Source: Rehmannia glutinosa
Taxonomy: Eukaryota; Streptophyta; Magnoliopsida; Lamiales; Orobanchaceae
Assembly: GCA_016081115.2 (NCBI GenBank)
Contig: CM071925.1
Location: 9,838,441 to 9,902,440, forward strand
Direction: 5' to 3'
DNA length: 64,000 nucleotides
This document shows, one piece after another, positions 33,004 through 43,210 of the stretch (position 1 is the stretch's first letter; each line of letters begins with the position of its first letter). The notes under the pieces are model-generated. The model worked only from the letters and a program-made list of their open reading frames with translations. It did not search any database and was not told the origin of the DNA. The position numbers and the translations under genes were made by a program.

Positions 33004-33756
33004 CACACAAATTACTATCTAAAATATATTATATTAAAATCCAAAAAGATAATGAACTCGATATAATGTCTATTATTCTCTCCAGGGTCGAGATGAATTG
33101 TCATCGAATCGGAAGAGAGATCGTCAATTATCATAGACATATTAAAAATTAAAACCACATCAATTGCTATTGTTCACGCCCTACCTTCTTGCATACCTCA
33201 TGCGCTCGACAATGGTCAAGCGTGGTGGCGGTGGCGACCTCAAAACATTTTGTTCTTTGGGTGCAGAACATGATTATCAATTGTGTTAAAATGTCAATCT
33301 GGTGGATCGTGCGATGTTGTTCATGCGATCTTGATCCTATCATGCATGATTCATAGAGAGTAGTGACCTCAAAATACAAGCAGGATGCGTGAGATGTGTA
33401 ATGAGAACAAAGAAGCACACAAAGCAATCCTTCATTAAGAACATAAATATGCTTTGAAAAAGATAAATCTCAAATTTTAATATCAATTCCACCAAATAAA
33501 GTCTAACAAGAAACATTTAAAATAAACTAAAATAAAAGACTCCTAAACACACAAATTATTATTTAAAATTTAAGATATTCAAAAATTTTAAAACATAATG
33601 AAGTCGATATAATCTCCATTAACTCTTCTCAATTCTCACAGATCCTTTATTTGTTAATTTCGAGAATGGTTAGTTGTTGATAATTCACTAATACTTTAGT
33701 CAACAAAGCCTAATAAAATAAGATTTTAGTATAATCAATTTATATATATATATATA
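33004..33756. other. Spacer with target-repeat copy lacking the LTR
   Basis: No genes. At 33528-33570 the phrase AAAAGACTCCTAAACACACA continues into AATTATTATTTAAAA. It parallels the two flanks of solo LTR copy C (AAAAGACATCTAAA before it and CACACAAATTACTATC after). The third dispersed repeat copy lies at 33645-33705. Confidence 0.6.
33645..33705 (+). repeat. Dispersed AT-rich repeat, copy 3 of 3
   Basis: TTTATTTGTTAATTTCGAGA followed by ATGGTTAGTTGTTGATAATTC, similar to the copies at 18005 and 22320. Confidence 0.5.
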
Positions 33757-34808
33757 TAGGGAGGATCTGTGAGACCACCTCACTGGGTTAGTCCATAAAC
33801 TAATCTACACCATCAAATAGTAAATTAATGGCCAAGATATATTACAATATATACAACATTTCATAAGTAAGTATACAACGAAAGGGATAAAATAGGAATC
33901 AAAGGAAATTAAATATAATGTAACCGCTTCCTAAAATTAGGGACATGATTTTGTATTGATCACGTCCCCATAATCAAGCGATTCACCTTTTCTTTCTCTC
34001 TCTTCGATTCGAACACGCAATTTATTCAAATATGGCAACAAAATCGTGCAACAATTAATGAAAAGTATACAATTATACTAAACTAACTATACATTAAAAT
34101 ATTACTAAGTATACATAAACAATTAACTAAGTATACAATTACACTAAACTACACGTACATTAAAACTTTACTAAGTATACGAGAAATATTTAACTAAGTA
34201 TACAATTATATTGAACTAACTATACATTAAAATAATACTAAGTATACATAAATATTTAACTAAGTATACAATTACACTTTGAATTTTTTTTTGAGAGAAC
34301 AATTACCTTTGAATTACTTACATAACTAAGTATACAATTCCATTGAACTAAGTATACAAATCCACAAAACTAGGTATACAAATTTACTAAATTACTTACT
34401 AAACTACTTATATAACTAAGAATACGATTCCAGAACCAAGTATACAAATCAGCTTTGAACTAAATATACAATAAAACATGACTAAGTATACAAGTCCTTG
34501 AACTAAGTATCTGATAAAGCATTTGTTCACAAATATGTCAAAAATAAGTATCAATTTTGAAAAAAATACTTGAAGTTGATGATTTTCCTCTAAAAAAATC
34601 GGGTAGCGAAAAGGTAGGATTATGTTTCCTTAAAAATAGCTAATAACTTCCCAATTAACATAACCAATTAAATATAAAAGTACAATTATACCCTTATATG
34701 CCTAAATTAACTAAAATGATCTATACCATCCAAAATTTTAAATCAAGAGTCCATAAGTGTTCTTATGGACTAACCTAAAGGGATTGGTCTCATTTGAACC
34801 AATCCCTA
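33757..34808. mobile_element. MITE-like element 1 in a (TA)n tract
   Basis: It sits between two (TA)n runs (33741-33758 and 34806-34821). Its ends are imperfect inverted repeats of about 50 bp: left TATAGGGAGGATC with GGTTAGTCCATAA further in; right, inverted, TATAGGGATTGGTTC with the same GGTTAGTCCATAA. The core (34075-34520) is a degenerate array of ACTAAGTATACA units. No coding sequence. A non-autonomous DNA element is the best guess; the superfamily is unknown. Confidence 0.65.
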
Positions 34809-35500
34809 TATATATATATATAGGAGTTGGTTAAAATGTGAAGTCATCCCTAGATGAGACAGTGTGGGCTCATTATATCCATTAATTATTAAAAATAAAG
34901 GGCTGTGATTAAATCATTTTTTTTAGTTTCCATTATTTTCGCTATTATAAGGGTAAGATTGTGATTTTGTAATTCAAATCAATTATCCTAATGGTTTTTT
35001 AGGTATGTTTGACTTTTTGAAACCTGTTCTTATGGGGTGAGATTGTAACTATCGGATTTAATGTTGTTATTTAAGGAAACAATTTTATTTCTAATTTTGT
35101 TTTTTATAGTATAGTTAGGGTTCTTCTCCTTCTTAAATAGCTATTAATAATGCATATTTAGTTATTTTTATTGCGTTCTTTTACGACAATAAGACATAGT
35201 TGAGTATAATGTACTGCATATTTAGTTATTTCACATAACATCAATAGTTTCTATATAATGCATAGTAGTTATGAAAATGAGATGTTACTTTGGAAATTAT
35301 GAAAATGGGTTGTTGCATATTGTCTGCATATTTAGTTATTCCACATTGCATAGATAGTTTCTATATAATGCATAGTTAGTTGATTTTGATGCATAGTTTA
35401 TGACATATTGCATAGTGGGTATATGCACTGTATTTTTAAATATTCACACATATAAATACATTCTAGATAATGTATAGTTATGTGATGTTGGTTGCATGGT

Positions 35501-35630
35501 TTCAAATATGCAATATTTTATAGTAATTTTTGCAGTGTTTCTTCATGGTTGAAGGTTGTTTCAAATATGCAATATTTTATAGTAATTTTTGCAGTGTTTC
35601 TTCATGGTTGAAGGTTGTTTCAAATATGCA
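35501..35630 (+). repeat. 59-bp tandem repeat, 2.2 copies
   Basis: TTCAAATATGCAATATTTTA recurs at 35501 and 35560, with a partial third at 35619. The period is exactly 59 bp and the first two units appear identical. Confidence 0.95.
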
Positions 35631-35810
35631 TTTCTTATAGTTGATGTTTGTTGCATGGTTAAATATAAACCAGTTCGAGTTCTTCATGGTTGTTTCTTTA
35701 TTTGGAACTGAAATCGTCATCTTCTTCACAGTTTTTTTCAATGTAAAATATGCTGAAATCGTTAATTGTGTGTAAGAAGATAGTTTTCTTGTGTTGCGTT
35801 AATGGAGGAA

Positions 35811-35872
35811 CACACACACGACACACACACACAGACACACAGAGAGAGAGAGAGAGGGTGAGAGAGATGAAC
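35811..35872. repeat. (AC)n/(AG)n microsatellite
   Basis: Interrupted CACACA runs change into an AGAGAG run. Simple repeat. Confidence 0.95.
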
Positions 35873-36103
35873 ACACGAGTTTGAGATTTGTATAAGAGAG
35901 AAAGAGATTTGATTCTAATCTCCTTCCATTTTTGTTACTATTTTGTTATGTTATTATGCCCTATTACCCTTATGTTGATTAAATGAATTTTTTAATATAA
36001 TTTTTTTCCATTAAATCACATCCATTGATTAATAGTAGAGGATGGTTGAGACTAGTCCATTGTGTCTCACCTATAGACATAGTCTTACATGATCCTCCTC
36101 TTA

Positions 36104-37230
36104 TATTGGGTCAAATGAGACCAAACCCTTAGGTAAGAATATATGATCACATCTAGGCCATTTGATTTAATAATCAATGGTCCATATTTTACTCCTAATT
36201 TAAAGCATTGACTTCTCAATCAGGTACAATCGGGTAATTTCGTTTTTAAAGACCATGGATATTTTTATAATTATACGTGTTTTGATTTTGGCAACCAAAA
36301 TTTGGCATTATCTTATCCCGTGATATTTGCTTCAGTTTTATTTTTCAAAAATCAAAAATACTCTTCTCCTCATGAAACCACGAAACCACCCACGATCTCT
36401 ACAACTTCAACAATCTGTGCGAATTTAAATCTCTTCAACGGGGGCAATTTTTGTGAGTCTTCACTAGGGTTCGAATTTCTGAGTTATTGGGTATAACTTT
36501 TCCGTGAGTGTGTTTGTTTTAATTTTCGTGGGTGCGATTTTTGTTATTCTTCACTACTGGGGTTCTAGGGGTTTTGATTATCTTTTTTCTTGCTGAAATT
36601 TATTTATATGTCGTGTGTTATCTCTTTTGTAGCCACCGATTTTCATCATCTTTTGATTTCTCATTTTTGTTTAAGGAATTTATCCCCAACGTCTTCATTT
36701 TTTTACTTGTATGTTATATGCACCTTTGTATTATGAGTTTCATAGAACAGGTTTATGATGTGTTAAGAGTTCGTAAATTATATTTTCAGGGTACATATGA
36801 TTATGTAGTTTTAGAGTATGTATTGTGTATATTTAGGGTTGATATTATGTACACAATGTGCACTGGTTGTTACTCTTTATATATTTAGGGTTTCTATATT
36901 TTTGTATACTTCATTATGTAATAATATATATTTAGGTATTTAATATTGTTTATGTAGTCGTGTGATAATGTATATTTAGTGTATAATAATGTAAATTAAT
37001 TGTGTCATAATGTATATTTAGTTGTATAATAATGTATATTTAGTTTTGTGATAATGCATATTTAGTTGTATGATAATGTAGATTTTAGCTTTGTGATAAT
37101 GCACATTAGGGTAGGGTTATATAATAATGTATACTTAGTTGTATAATAATGTATATTTAGTTGTGTGATAATGTATATTTAGTTATATCTGTGTATACTT
37201 AGTGTACATATGTATGTTGTTAAATCTTAT
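36104..37230. mobile_element. MITE-like element 3, right end unclear
   Basis: The left end TATATTGGGTCAAATGAGACCA resembles the inverted right end of element 1 (TATAGGGATTGGTTCAAATGAGACCA in two parts). The core at 36900-37200 is a degenerate array of TAATGTATATTTAGT units, the reverse complement type of the array in element 1. The right end is replaced by an Athila LTR piece, and most of it lies in the 1.29-kb duplication. Confidence 0.5.
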
Positions 37231-37607
37231 TTTTAGCTTCACCGCAAGTGAACGACATAGTTAATAGATAGGGTAAGCAAGGTCGATCTCACAGAGACTA
37301 ATAAATATTGGGATTAGAATAGCACTGTTTTTATTTAGACAATCGAATTGTGATGGTTGTTTTATAAAACTAACAAACTATTTTAACATAAAAATAACAA
37401 AGCAAAGAGTTATGATTGAAAAGATCAAGTGGATGAATAGATTCCCAGGTTATGGTTTTGATTAATCACCCTCTTGTTATCAGATTAACCAAACCAAAGT
37501 TATTATCTATCTTCCCTATAAGACGATCAAAAAAAGTAATTTATCCTCTCTCTCGAGATACAATAAATACGTTGATTGAATTATCTATGCTAGCATCTCT
37601 ACTAAAT
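36317..37607. repeat. Tandem duplication, unit 1 (1291 bp)
   Basis: Begins CCCGTGATATTTGC and ends TCTCTACTAAAT, directly followed by unit 2 with the same start. It contains the TAATGTATATTTAGT array and, at its right end, an inverted Athila LTR fragment. Unit 2 differs by many single bases and one deletion. Confidence 0.93.
37225..37607 (-). repeat. Athila-type LTR fragment, inverted
   Basis: On the minus strand it contains GTCTCTGTGAGATCGACCTTG and ends CTTGCGGTGAAGCT, matching the layout of the Athila LTR 3' end at 47900-47990 (cf. GGTGAAGCTA there). A second copy is at 38530-38749 and continues to 38952, where GAATTATGAATCAACACATC matches, inverted, the 47460 region. Confidence 0.7.
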
Positions 37608-38749
37608 CCCGTGATATTTGCTTCTGTTTTGTTTTTCAAAAATAAAAAATACTATTCTCCTCACGAAACCACGAAACCACCCACGATCTCTACAACTTCA
37701 ACAATCTGTGCGAATTTAAATCTCTTCAACAGGGGCAATTTTTGTGAGTCTTAACTAGGGTTCGAATTTCTGAGTTATTGGGTATAACTTTTCGGTGAGT
37801 GTGTTTGTTTTAATTTTTGTGGGTGCGATTTTTGTACTTCTTCACTACTGGGGTTCTAGGGGTTTTGATTATCTTTTTTCTTGCTGAAATTTATTTATAT
37901 GTTGTGTGTTATCTCTTTTGTAGTCACCGATTTTCATCTTCTTTTGATTTCTCGTTTTTTGTTTCTGAAATTTATCCCCAATGTCTGCATTTTTTTTACA
38001 TGTATGTTATATGCACCTTTGTATTATGAGTTTAATGGAACATGTTTATGATGTGTTAAGAGTTCGTAAATTAAGTTTTTCAGGGTACATATGATTATGT
38101 AGTTTTAGAGTATGTATTATGTATATTTAGGGTTGATATTATGTATACAATGTGCACTGGTTGTTATTCTTTATATATTTAGGGTTTCTATATTTTTGTA
38201 TACTTCATTATGTAATAATATATATTTAGTTATTTAATATTGTATACGTAGTCGTGTGAAAATGTATATTTAATGTATAATAATGTATAATTAATTGTGT
38301 CATAATGTATATTTTGCTGTATAATAATGTATATTTGGTTTTGTAATAATGCATATTTAGTTGTATGATAATGTAGATTTTAGCTTTGTGATAATGCACA
38401 TTAGGGTAGGGTTATATAATAATGTATACTTAGTTGTATAATAATGTATATTTAGTTGTGTGATAATGCATATTTAGTTATATCTCTGTGTATACTTAGT
38501 GTACATATGTATGTTGTTCGCCTTATTTTTAGCTTCACCGCAAGTGAACGACATAGTTAATCGATAGGGTAAGCAAGGTCGATCTCACAGAGACTAATAT
38601 TTGAGTTTATCACCCTCTTGTTATCGATTAACCTATCCAAAGTTATTATCTATCTTCCCTATAAGACGATCAAAAAAGTAATTTATCCTCTCTCTCTAGA
38701 TACAATAAATACGTTGATTGAATTACCTATGCTAGCATCTCTACTAAAT
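37608..38749. repeat. Tandem duplication, unit 2 (1142 bp)
   Basis: Same order as unit 1, from CCCGTGATATTTGC to TCTCTACTAAAT. It lacks about 160 bp corresponding to 37303-37463 of unit 1. After it the Athila-like LTR sequence continues without a third unit. Confidence 0.93.
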
Positions 38750-38952
38750 ATAAGATAAACAACTCCCAAAAACATATAAGATTAGCAATCCTCACAAATG
38801 CTCACAGACTTCTCAATCATGCAAAAGTACTCAAGATTCTAGTTTTGAAACTCATCTCTCGAATTATGAATCAACACATCAAACATGTTAAACCATTGGC
38901 TATATGATAAAACAAGTAATAAAGCAAAGTACTCGAATAGAGTTTGAAATAA
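38530..38952 (-). repeat. Athila-type LTR fragment, inverted, second piece
   Basis: It continues beyond the duplication into LTR sequence with GAGATGAGTTTC, TTGAGTACTT and GATGTGTTGATTCATAATTC on the minus strand, collinear with 47440-47520 of the intact Athila LTR. It is cut at 38953 by a CACTA-like end. Confidence 0.7.
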
Positions 38953-39235
38953 CAATACAAGAAAAATACGAATAGACATGACCAAAAAGACATTACTTTT
39001 CTCATAATTTTGTTGTCTAATAGGTTTTAACATCGGTTCTTAACAGAAACGATGTCTATGAGTAGATTATTTCGCTAATAGACATCGGCTTTACACACCG
39101 ACGTTAAACTGATGTCTAATTATCTATTAGACATCGCCGTGTGACGCGTTTCTCCCGGCGATGTCTATTGTATCTTTAACGTCAGGTTAGACAACAGTTT
39201 TGTAGACCGACGTTGAATGTGAATCACGACCTTTT
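38953..39235 (+). mobile_element. Degenerate CACTA transposon end
   Basis: CAATACAAGAAAAATAC resembles the CACTACAAGAAAA terminus of CACTA elements with one base changed. It is followed by subterminal repeats GACATCGG and ACATCGCCGTG in both orientations. No matching other end was found, so it is a fragment of a family related to, but distinct from, the 40197-46056 element (core ACATCGG here, ACACCGG there). Confidence 0.65.
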
Positions 39236-39236
39236 T

Positions 39237-39432
39237 TTTTAATAAAAGTGCAACACGTTTTTCTTTTTGTTTTTCACAATTTTTCTTTATCTTTTATTTT
39301 CTTTCCTTCTTTTTTTTTGAGGGACGTTAAACATGTTTTTTTATAATAAAAAGTGCAACACGTTATCTTTTTGGTTTTCACAATTTTCTTTATCTTTTAT
39401 TTTCTTTCCTTCTTTTTTTTTTGAGGGACGGT
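39237..39432 (+). repeat. Direct repeat of about 110 bp, two copies
   Basis: AAAAGTGCAACACGTT and a T-rich TTTCACAATTTTTC to GAGGGACG stretch occur twice in a row, the second copy slightly shortened. Confidence 0.85.
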
Positions 39433-40018
39433 TTTTCCATCCATTAAACACAAGTAATTATATCTTAACTTTTCAACTAAAACTAATTCTCTAATTAATC
39501 TAAAATTAAGATCGATACTCTCACAGAGACGTCCCCTCCCTGCTTCCCTATTCTCACTTTCCCGCACCCCTATTGGATCGCCTCAACTGCCATCGGCCCA
39601 TCGCATCGCCTCCACTGCTGGAACTCACTCGTCTCCACTGTTAAAACTCCCGCGCCCCTGGTACGTCAAACCCTAGCCCTCACTTTTTTTTCTTGCAATT
39701 AGACTAAATTTTTGAATATTGTCATTTCCACTGAACACTATGTATGGACAATTTCACTACTTGGAGGTGGAATGGAGTTTGCAGAATCTTTTTTAGTTCT
39801 TATATTAGAGTCTGCAAAATATAATTAGTTAATAGATTATAAATTTTGGTCATAAATTTGAAATTAGAATTGTTCTTACTTGGAATATGAACTCTGGAGC
39901 TACATTGTGCTCTATAAGATTTTGAAGTTCTCTGCGGATGTTATAAAGCCTATGAGGAAATGAACCAGATGGATTCTTACTGCTGAACCATAATGTACTC
40001 AAACTGAGTGAATATTTT
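39433..40018. other. Non-coding, with a CT-rich 5'-UTR-like stretch
   Basis: 39515-39690 is CT-rich (CCCTCCCTGCTTCCC, then CAAACCCTAGCCCTCAC) and looks like a plant 5' UTR, perhaps captured by the neighbouring CACTA remnant. No coding exon recognised. Confidence 0.35.
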
Positions 40019-40209
40019 GGTTAAATTACAAAAACCACCCCTAAGATTCAGCGTAATTACAAAAAGACCTAGGTATCTTTCAAAATTACAACTATCCCTT
40101 TTAACGTATTACAAACACCCCGTTGAAGTGGAATTTGTAAAATAGAAATAAATATTTTTAAGGGTTAATTATAATTTTGAAAAATAGGGGAGTCTTCACT
40201 ACAAGAAAA

Positions 40210-40530
40210 CTGCTGATAGACACCACCAAAAAGACACTGGTTTTATGACTTTACTGGTGTCTTTTCCTTTTTAACACCGGTTTTGTAAGAAACCGGTGTC
40301 TAATTAGTGCTATCGTTTGATAAACAACACCGGTTTCCTAGAACCGGTGTCTACTGTAAAAACATTTCCTAAATAGACACCGGTTTGGGCATCGGATTCC
40401 AAAACCGGTTTCTATTTATATAAATTATTTTAGATTAGACACCAAATTTTTTGACACCGGTTATAAAAACGGTGTCTTTATTTTTTAACACTGATCTTTA
40501 GACACCGGTTCTACAACCGTGTCGTTAGGC
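40210..40530. repeat. 5' subterminal repeats of the CACTA element
   Basis: About ten ACACCGG or CCGGTGT motifs in both orientations, for example AACACCGGTTTTG and GAAACCGGTGTCTA. Such motifs bind the transposase in CACTA elements. Confidence 0.9.
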
Positions 40531-40599
40531 CCATAATTAATTAGGTCAAAGTGAAAGTCTTAAGTTCATCCCTTATTCCTCCCGTACCCAATCGCCCGT

Positions 40600-40870
40600 C
40601 GCCCATCTTTAGTTAGGTATTAGAATTAGTCTCTAATTGTACCAACCAGAAATCTCCAAATCGTCTTCTTCTAAAAAAAAAAAGGTTCTCTCTCGTCATG
40701 CTCGCGCCACCGCCGCTCGTACATCGATGCTCGCACACCGCCTAAACATTGTTGCTCCAAGTACCCTGATTCTCCCACCCTCGGTGTCTCGTTCTCTTCC
40801 TCCGCTCGCAGCACCGCCACTCATCCACCCCGTTCCGTTCCATAGCCGTAAAATCAACATTTATGTATTA
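40600..40870 (+). other. CT-rich 5'-UTR or exon-like stretch in the CACTA
   Basis: CT- and C-rich sequence (CGCCACCGCCGCTCG, CTCCGCTCGCAGCACC) after an A-run, unlike the AT-rich surroundings. A frame of 78 codons at 40637-40873 is probably fortuitous. It looks like a captured transcript start, but the gene is not recognised. Confidence 0.4.
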
Positions 40871-41578
40871 TAGCTATATTCGACTAAGTTTGGTTTTATC
40901 GATTTAAGGCTTAAATCCATTTTGGTTCTGATTCAAATTCGAACTTAGGGTTTTGCTTTTAAACTAGGATTTGCTGATATTTGGGATATTTGGGATATTC
41001 AAGGGTTTTTCTCTGTGATTTTATTTGCTAGGTATTCTTTTTCTTGTAATTTATTCCTTGATTATTTGCTCAAGTTATTGCTTGATGAATGATGTGCTCT
41101 TTCTGGGTTTATAATTGTTGGTTGGTTTAACTGCTGAAGGACTATTGTTAAGGTTCCAAAGTGGCATATCCTTAAGATTGTATGAAAAATAAAAATCCAG
41201 ATAATTATTCTCCTTAGTCTTCATTGGAGTCGAGAATTCACGCAATGTCGGCCCCAAACTCAATATCACGTTTAACTCTGGTATTTCAATGAAATTGTTA
41301 TGTATGTAAAATGACTTGGCCCATTCTATTCCTCTTGTACCTTCCTGGATTACGGATTTGTTTTTCTTTTTTTTTCCTTAAAGGTAATTCTACAGCACTA
41401 TTTGTTGATTGGTGGATTAGTTTATTTATTTACTTTTTATTGTTTTTTTATTGTGTTGATTTGGTTTCTCAAGTTCCATAAGAGGTAATGTGTTCTTTCG
41501 GTAATGTATGGTCATCGTTGTTATTAACTGCTATTTAGTTGTGGACACAGGCTGACATTTCTTGTGTCTGATTTTCAG

Positions 41579-42022
41579 AGACACCTTGTTCTTGGGGTGA
41601 TATCTCAAATTATGAAGGTGAGGAATTGTATTTACATTTTCTATTATCAATGTTTTGGAAATATCAACAATGTAAATTTTCCAGTAACAGGAAGTTACAT
41701 GGTATTTCATCTAAAAACAAAAACAGTCTTTGTAATCCTTCCAATTTATGCCATATGCTAGAACTTGACATTCTAGTTCGTATGCTGTTTCAGACACAAC
41801 TGTTGGCAGATCTCAACTTAAAGAAAACACCACAATTGGTAGAGTTGGTTGATGATAGTAACGTGAGTACTAAAATTCAATTTTTCTAAATTGAAAAATG
41901 TGCGGTCTTGTTTTATGTGATTATCTTACTATATATTCTGTTACTTGAAATGTCAGGATATGGAGGAGCTTATGAGTCTACCACCAGAGAAGATTCTATT
42001 GCGGTGGATGAATTTTCAGCTG
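41579..42022 (+). pseudogene. Fimbrin gene fragment, three exons
   Basis: Exon 1 (41579-41617) reads RHLVLGVISQIMK between a TTTTCAG acceptor and a GTGAGG donor. Exon 2 (41794-41862) reads TQLLADLNLKKTPQLVELV plus DDSN, between CAG and GTGAGT. Exon 3 (from 41957, after TGTCAG) reads DMEELMSLPPEKILLRWMNF plus QL and then diverges at 42022. All three are in consistent phase and match the actin-bundling protein fimbrin, where this run links the first calponin-homology segments. Only about 58 residues of a protein of several hundred are present. The splice sites look usable, so the piece may be transcribed within the transposon. Host fimbrin function is not provided by this fragment. Confidence 0.88.
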
Positions 42023-42854
42023 TTACAATTTGCATGCCAGCTGCAAATTGTCCTTCAATTCTACTACGGTAATGAAGTGTGGTTTATGTTGCTACTCGGA
42101 TTCTTCAGCTTTTATATGTGTTGTTTTTCTTTTCAATTGTCCTTCAACCTAGCAGAACCTGATTATGGTGTCTGTACTGGTTATTATATCTCAATTGACA
42201 CTTTTATCTTTGTTAACTTTATGGAGTTTATGCATGATAATTTTTGAAGATTATGACATCATTCTATTATATGATGTATTACGCCTAGCACGTTTTTCTG
42301 CTTGTATCTATCTCTCCATAATATTAATACTTGACGTGGATTTTCTTCTTCCTTCAAGGATGCAATTGTCTTAATGAGGTTCCTACAAGATCGTGATGAT
42401 GCTTTGTCGGCATTGAAAGATGAGATTGGAGTAAATGGAAAACCAGTCCGTGCGGCCCTGCTGTGCAAGAGTACATCAGTAAGCTGCATGATGAGTTCGA
42501 GATGAAATTGGCAGATGATTTGCACACACCATCTATTCCGAATGCTTCTCTTCAGGAAGCTTGGAGATTTATGAATAGTTCTATAAACATGTTGAAGGCA
42601 AGGATTTGTTAAAAATAATATCCTTTTTTATGTTTCTTTTGTGGACATGCAAACATTTATCTGGTTGTTCTGAGAGAATTTTTCTCTTATATTTTCCGGA
42701 TGAAGCAGCAAAAGCAACAACAATTATCCATCGTTAAGTCCCTTGTTGATCTCCAGAAAGAAGTCAAACAAGTCTTGGATGTTCTCGGTTTGCTTTCGAG
42801 TTCAACTTATGCTGAGGTACCATTTAATCTGTCTTCACATTGGATTCCACTTTC

Positions 42855-42962
42855 CCTATTCCACTCCTATTCAATATATTGGATGAATGACACGTGTAGA
42901 TGATAATGTCACAATTGTACGCGTGTTATTAATCCAATATATGGAATAGGGAGTGGAATAGG
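42855..42962. mobile_element. Short hairpin MITE in a captured intron
   Basis: 108 bp whose arms of about 43 bp are inverted copies: CCTATTCCACTCC at the left and GGAGTGGAATAGG-like at the right, each continuing into an AATATATTGGAT block and ACACGTGT or ACGCGTGT at the centre. No clear target duplication. It lies between blocks b and c of the synthetase fragment, just after the donor site. Confidence 0.8.
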
Positions 42963-42974
42963 AGATATCATCCC

Positions 42975-43210
42975 ACATTGCAATTACCCCTGAGGTTAAC
43001 CTAATCACAAAAACTCCAGTTATTTTTTTAAAATTGCAAATGCCCCTTAAGGTATTACAAACACCTCCTTGAGGTTGGTGTTTCTTAAGAAATACCCCCT
43101 CTTGAGGGTGCAACTTGTAAAATAGAAACGAATATCAAGAGGTATTTGTAATTTGAAAGATAACTGACTGATCTCAAGGGTATCTTTTTGTAATTATCCC
43201 TAATTTGTAA
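42975..43210. repeat. Relative of the split MITE at 40019
   Basis: Contains AATTACCCCTGAGGTTAACC at the start and GGTATCTTTTTGTAATTATC at the end, with a central ACAAACACCTCCTTGAGG. It parallels the ACAAACACCCCGTTGAAG and AAAATAGAAA blocks at 40019-40196. It lies in the same intron as the hairpin MITE. Confidence 0.65.

Larger units (their letters stand above)
34819..36104. mobile_element. MITE-like element 2 in a (TA)n tract
   Basis: It starts TATAGGAGTTGGTT right after the (TA)n run that ends element 1 and ends, inverted, TATAAGAGGAGGATCATG. The two ends share ATGT-AGAC, GAGACA and TGG blocks, giving an imperfect inverted repeat. The core (35150-35460) repeats GCATATTTAGTTATT and ATGCATAGT phrases. 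It also holds a 59-bp tandem repeat and a microsatellite. Non-coding. Confidence 0.6.

Noticed and set aside
36302..38029. Paired frames in the two tandem units as a duplicated gene
   Set aside because: The frames differ between units by shifts, are Phe/Tyr-rich and lie in MITE-like sequence; duplication of the DNA explains the pairing.
40637..40873. 78-codon Ser/Pro/Arg-rich frame in the CACTA as a gene
   Set aside because: It starts in a CT-rich 5'-UTR-like stretch and ends at once in AT-rich sequence; no homology recognised.
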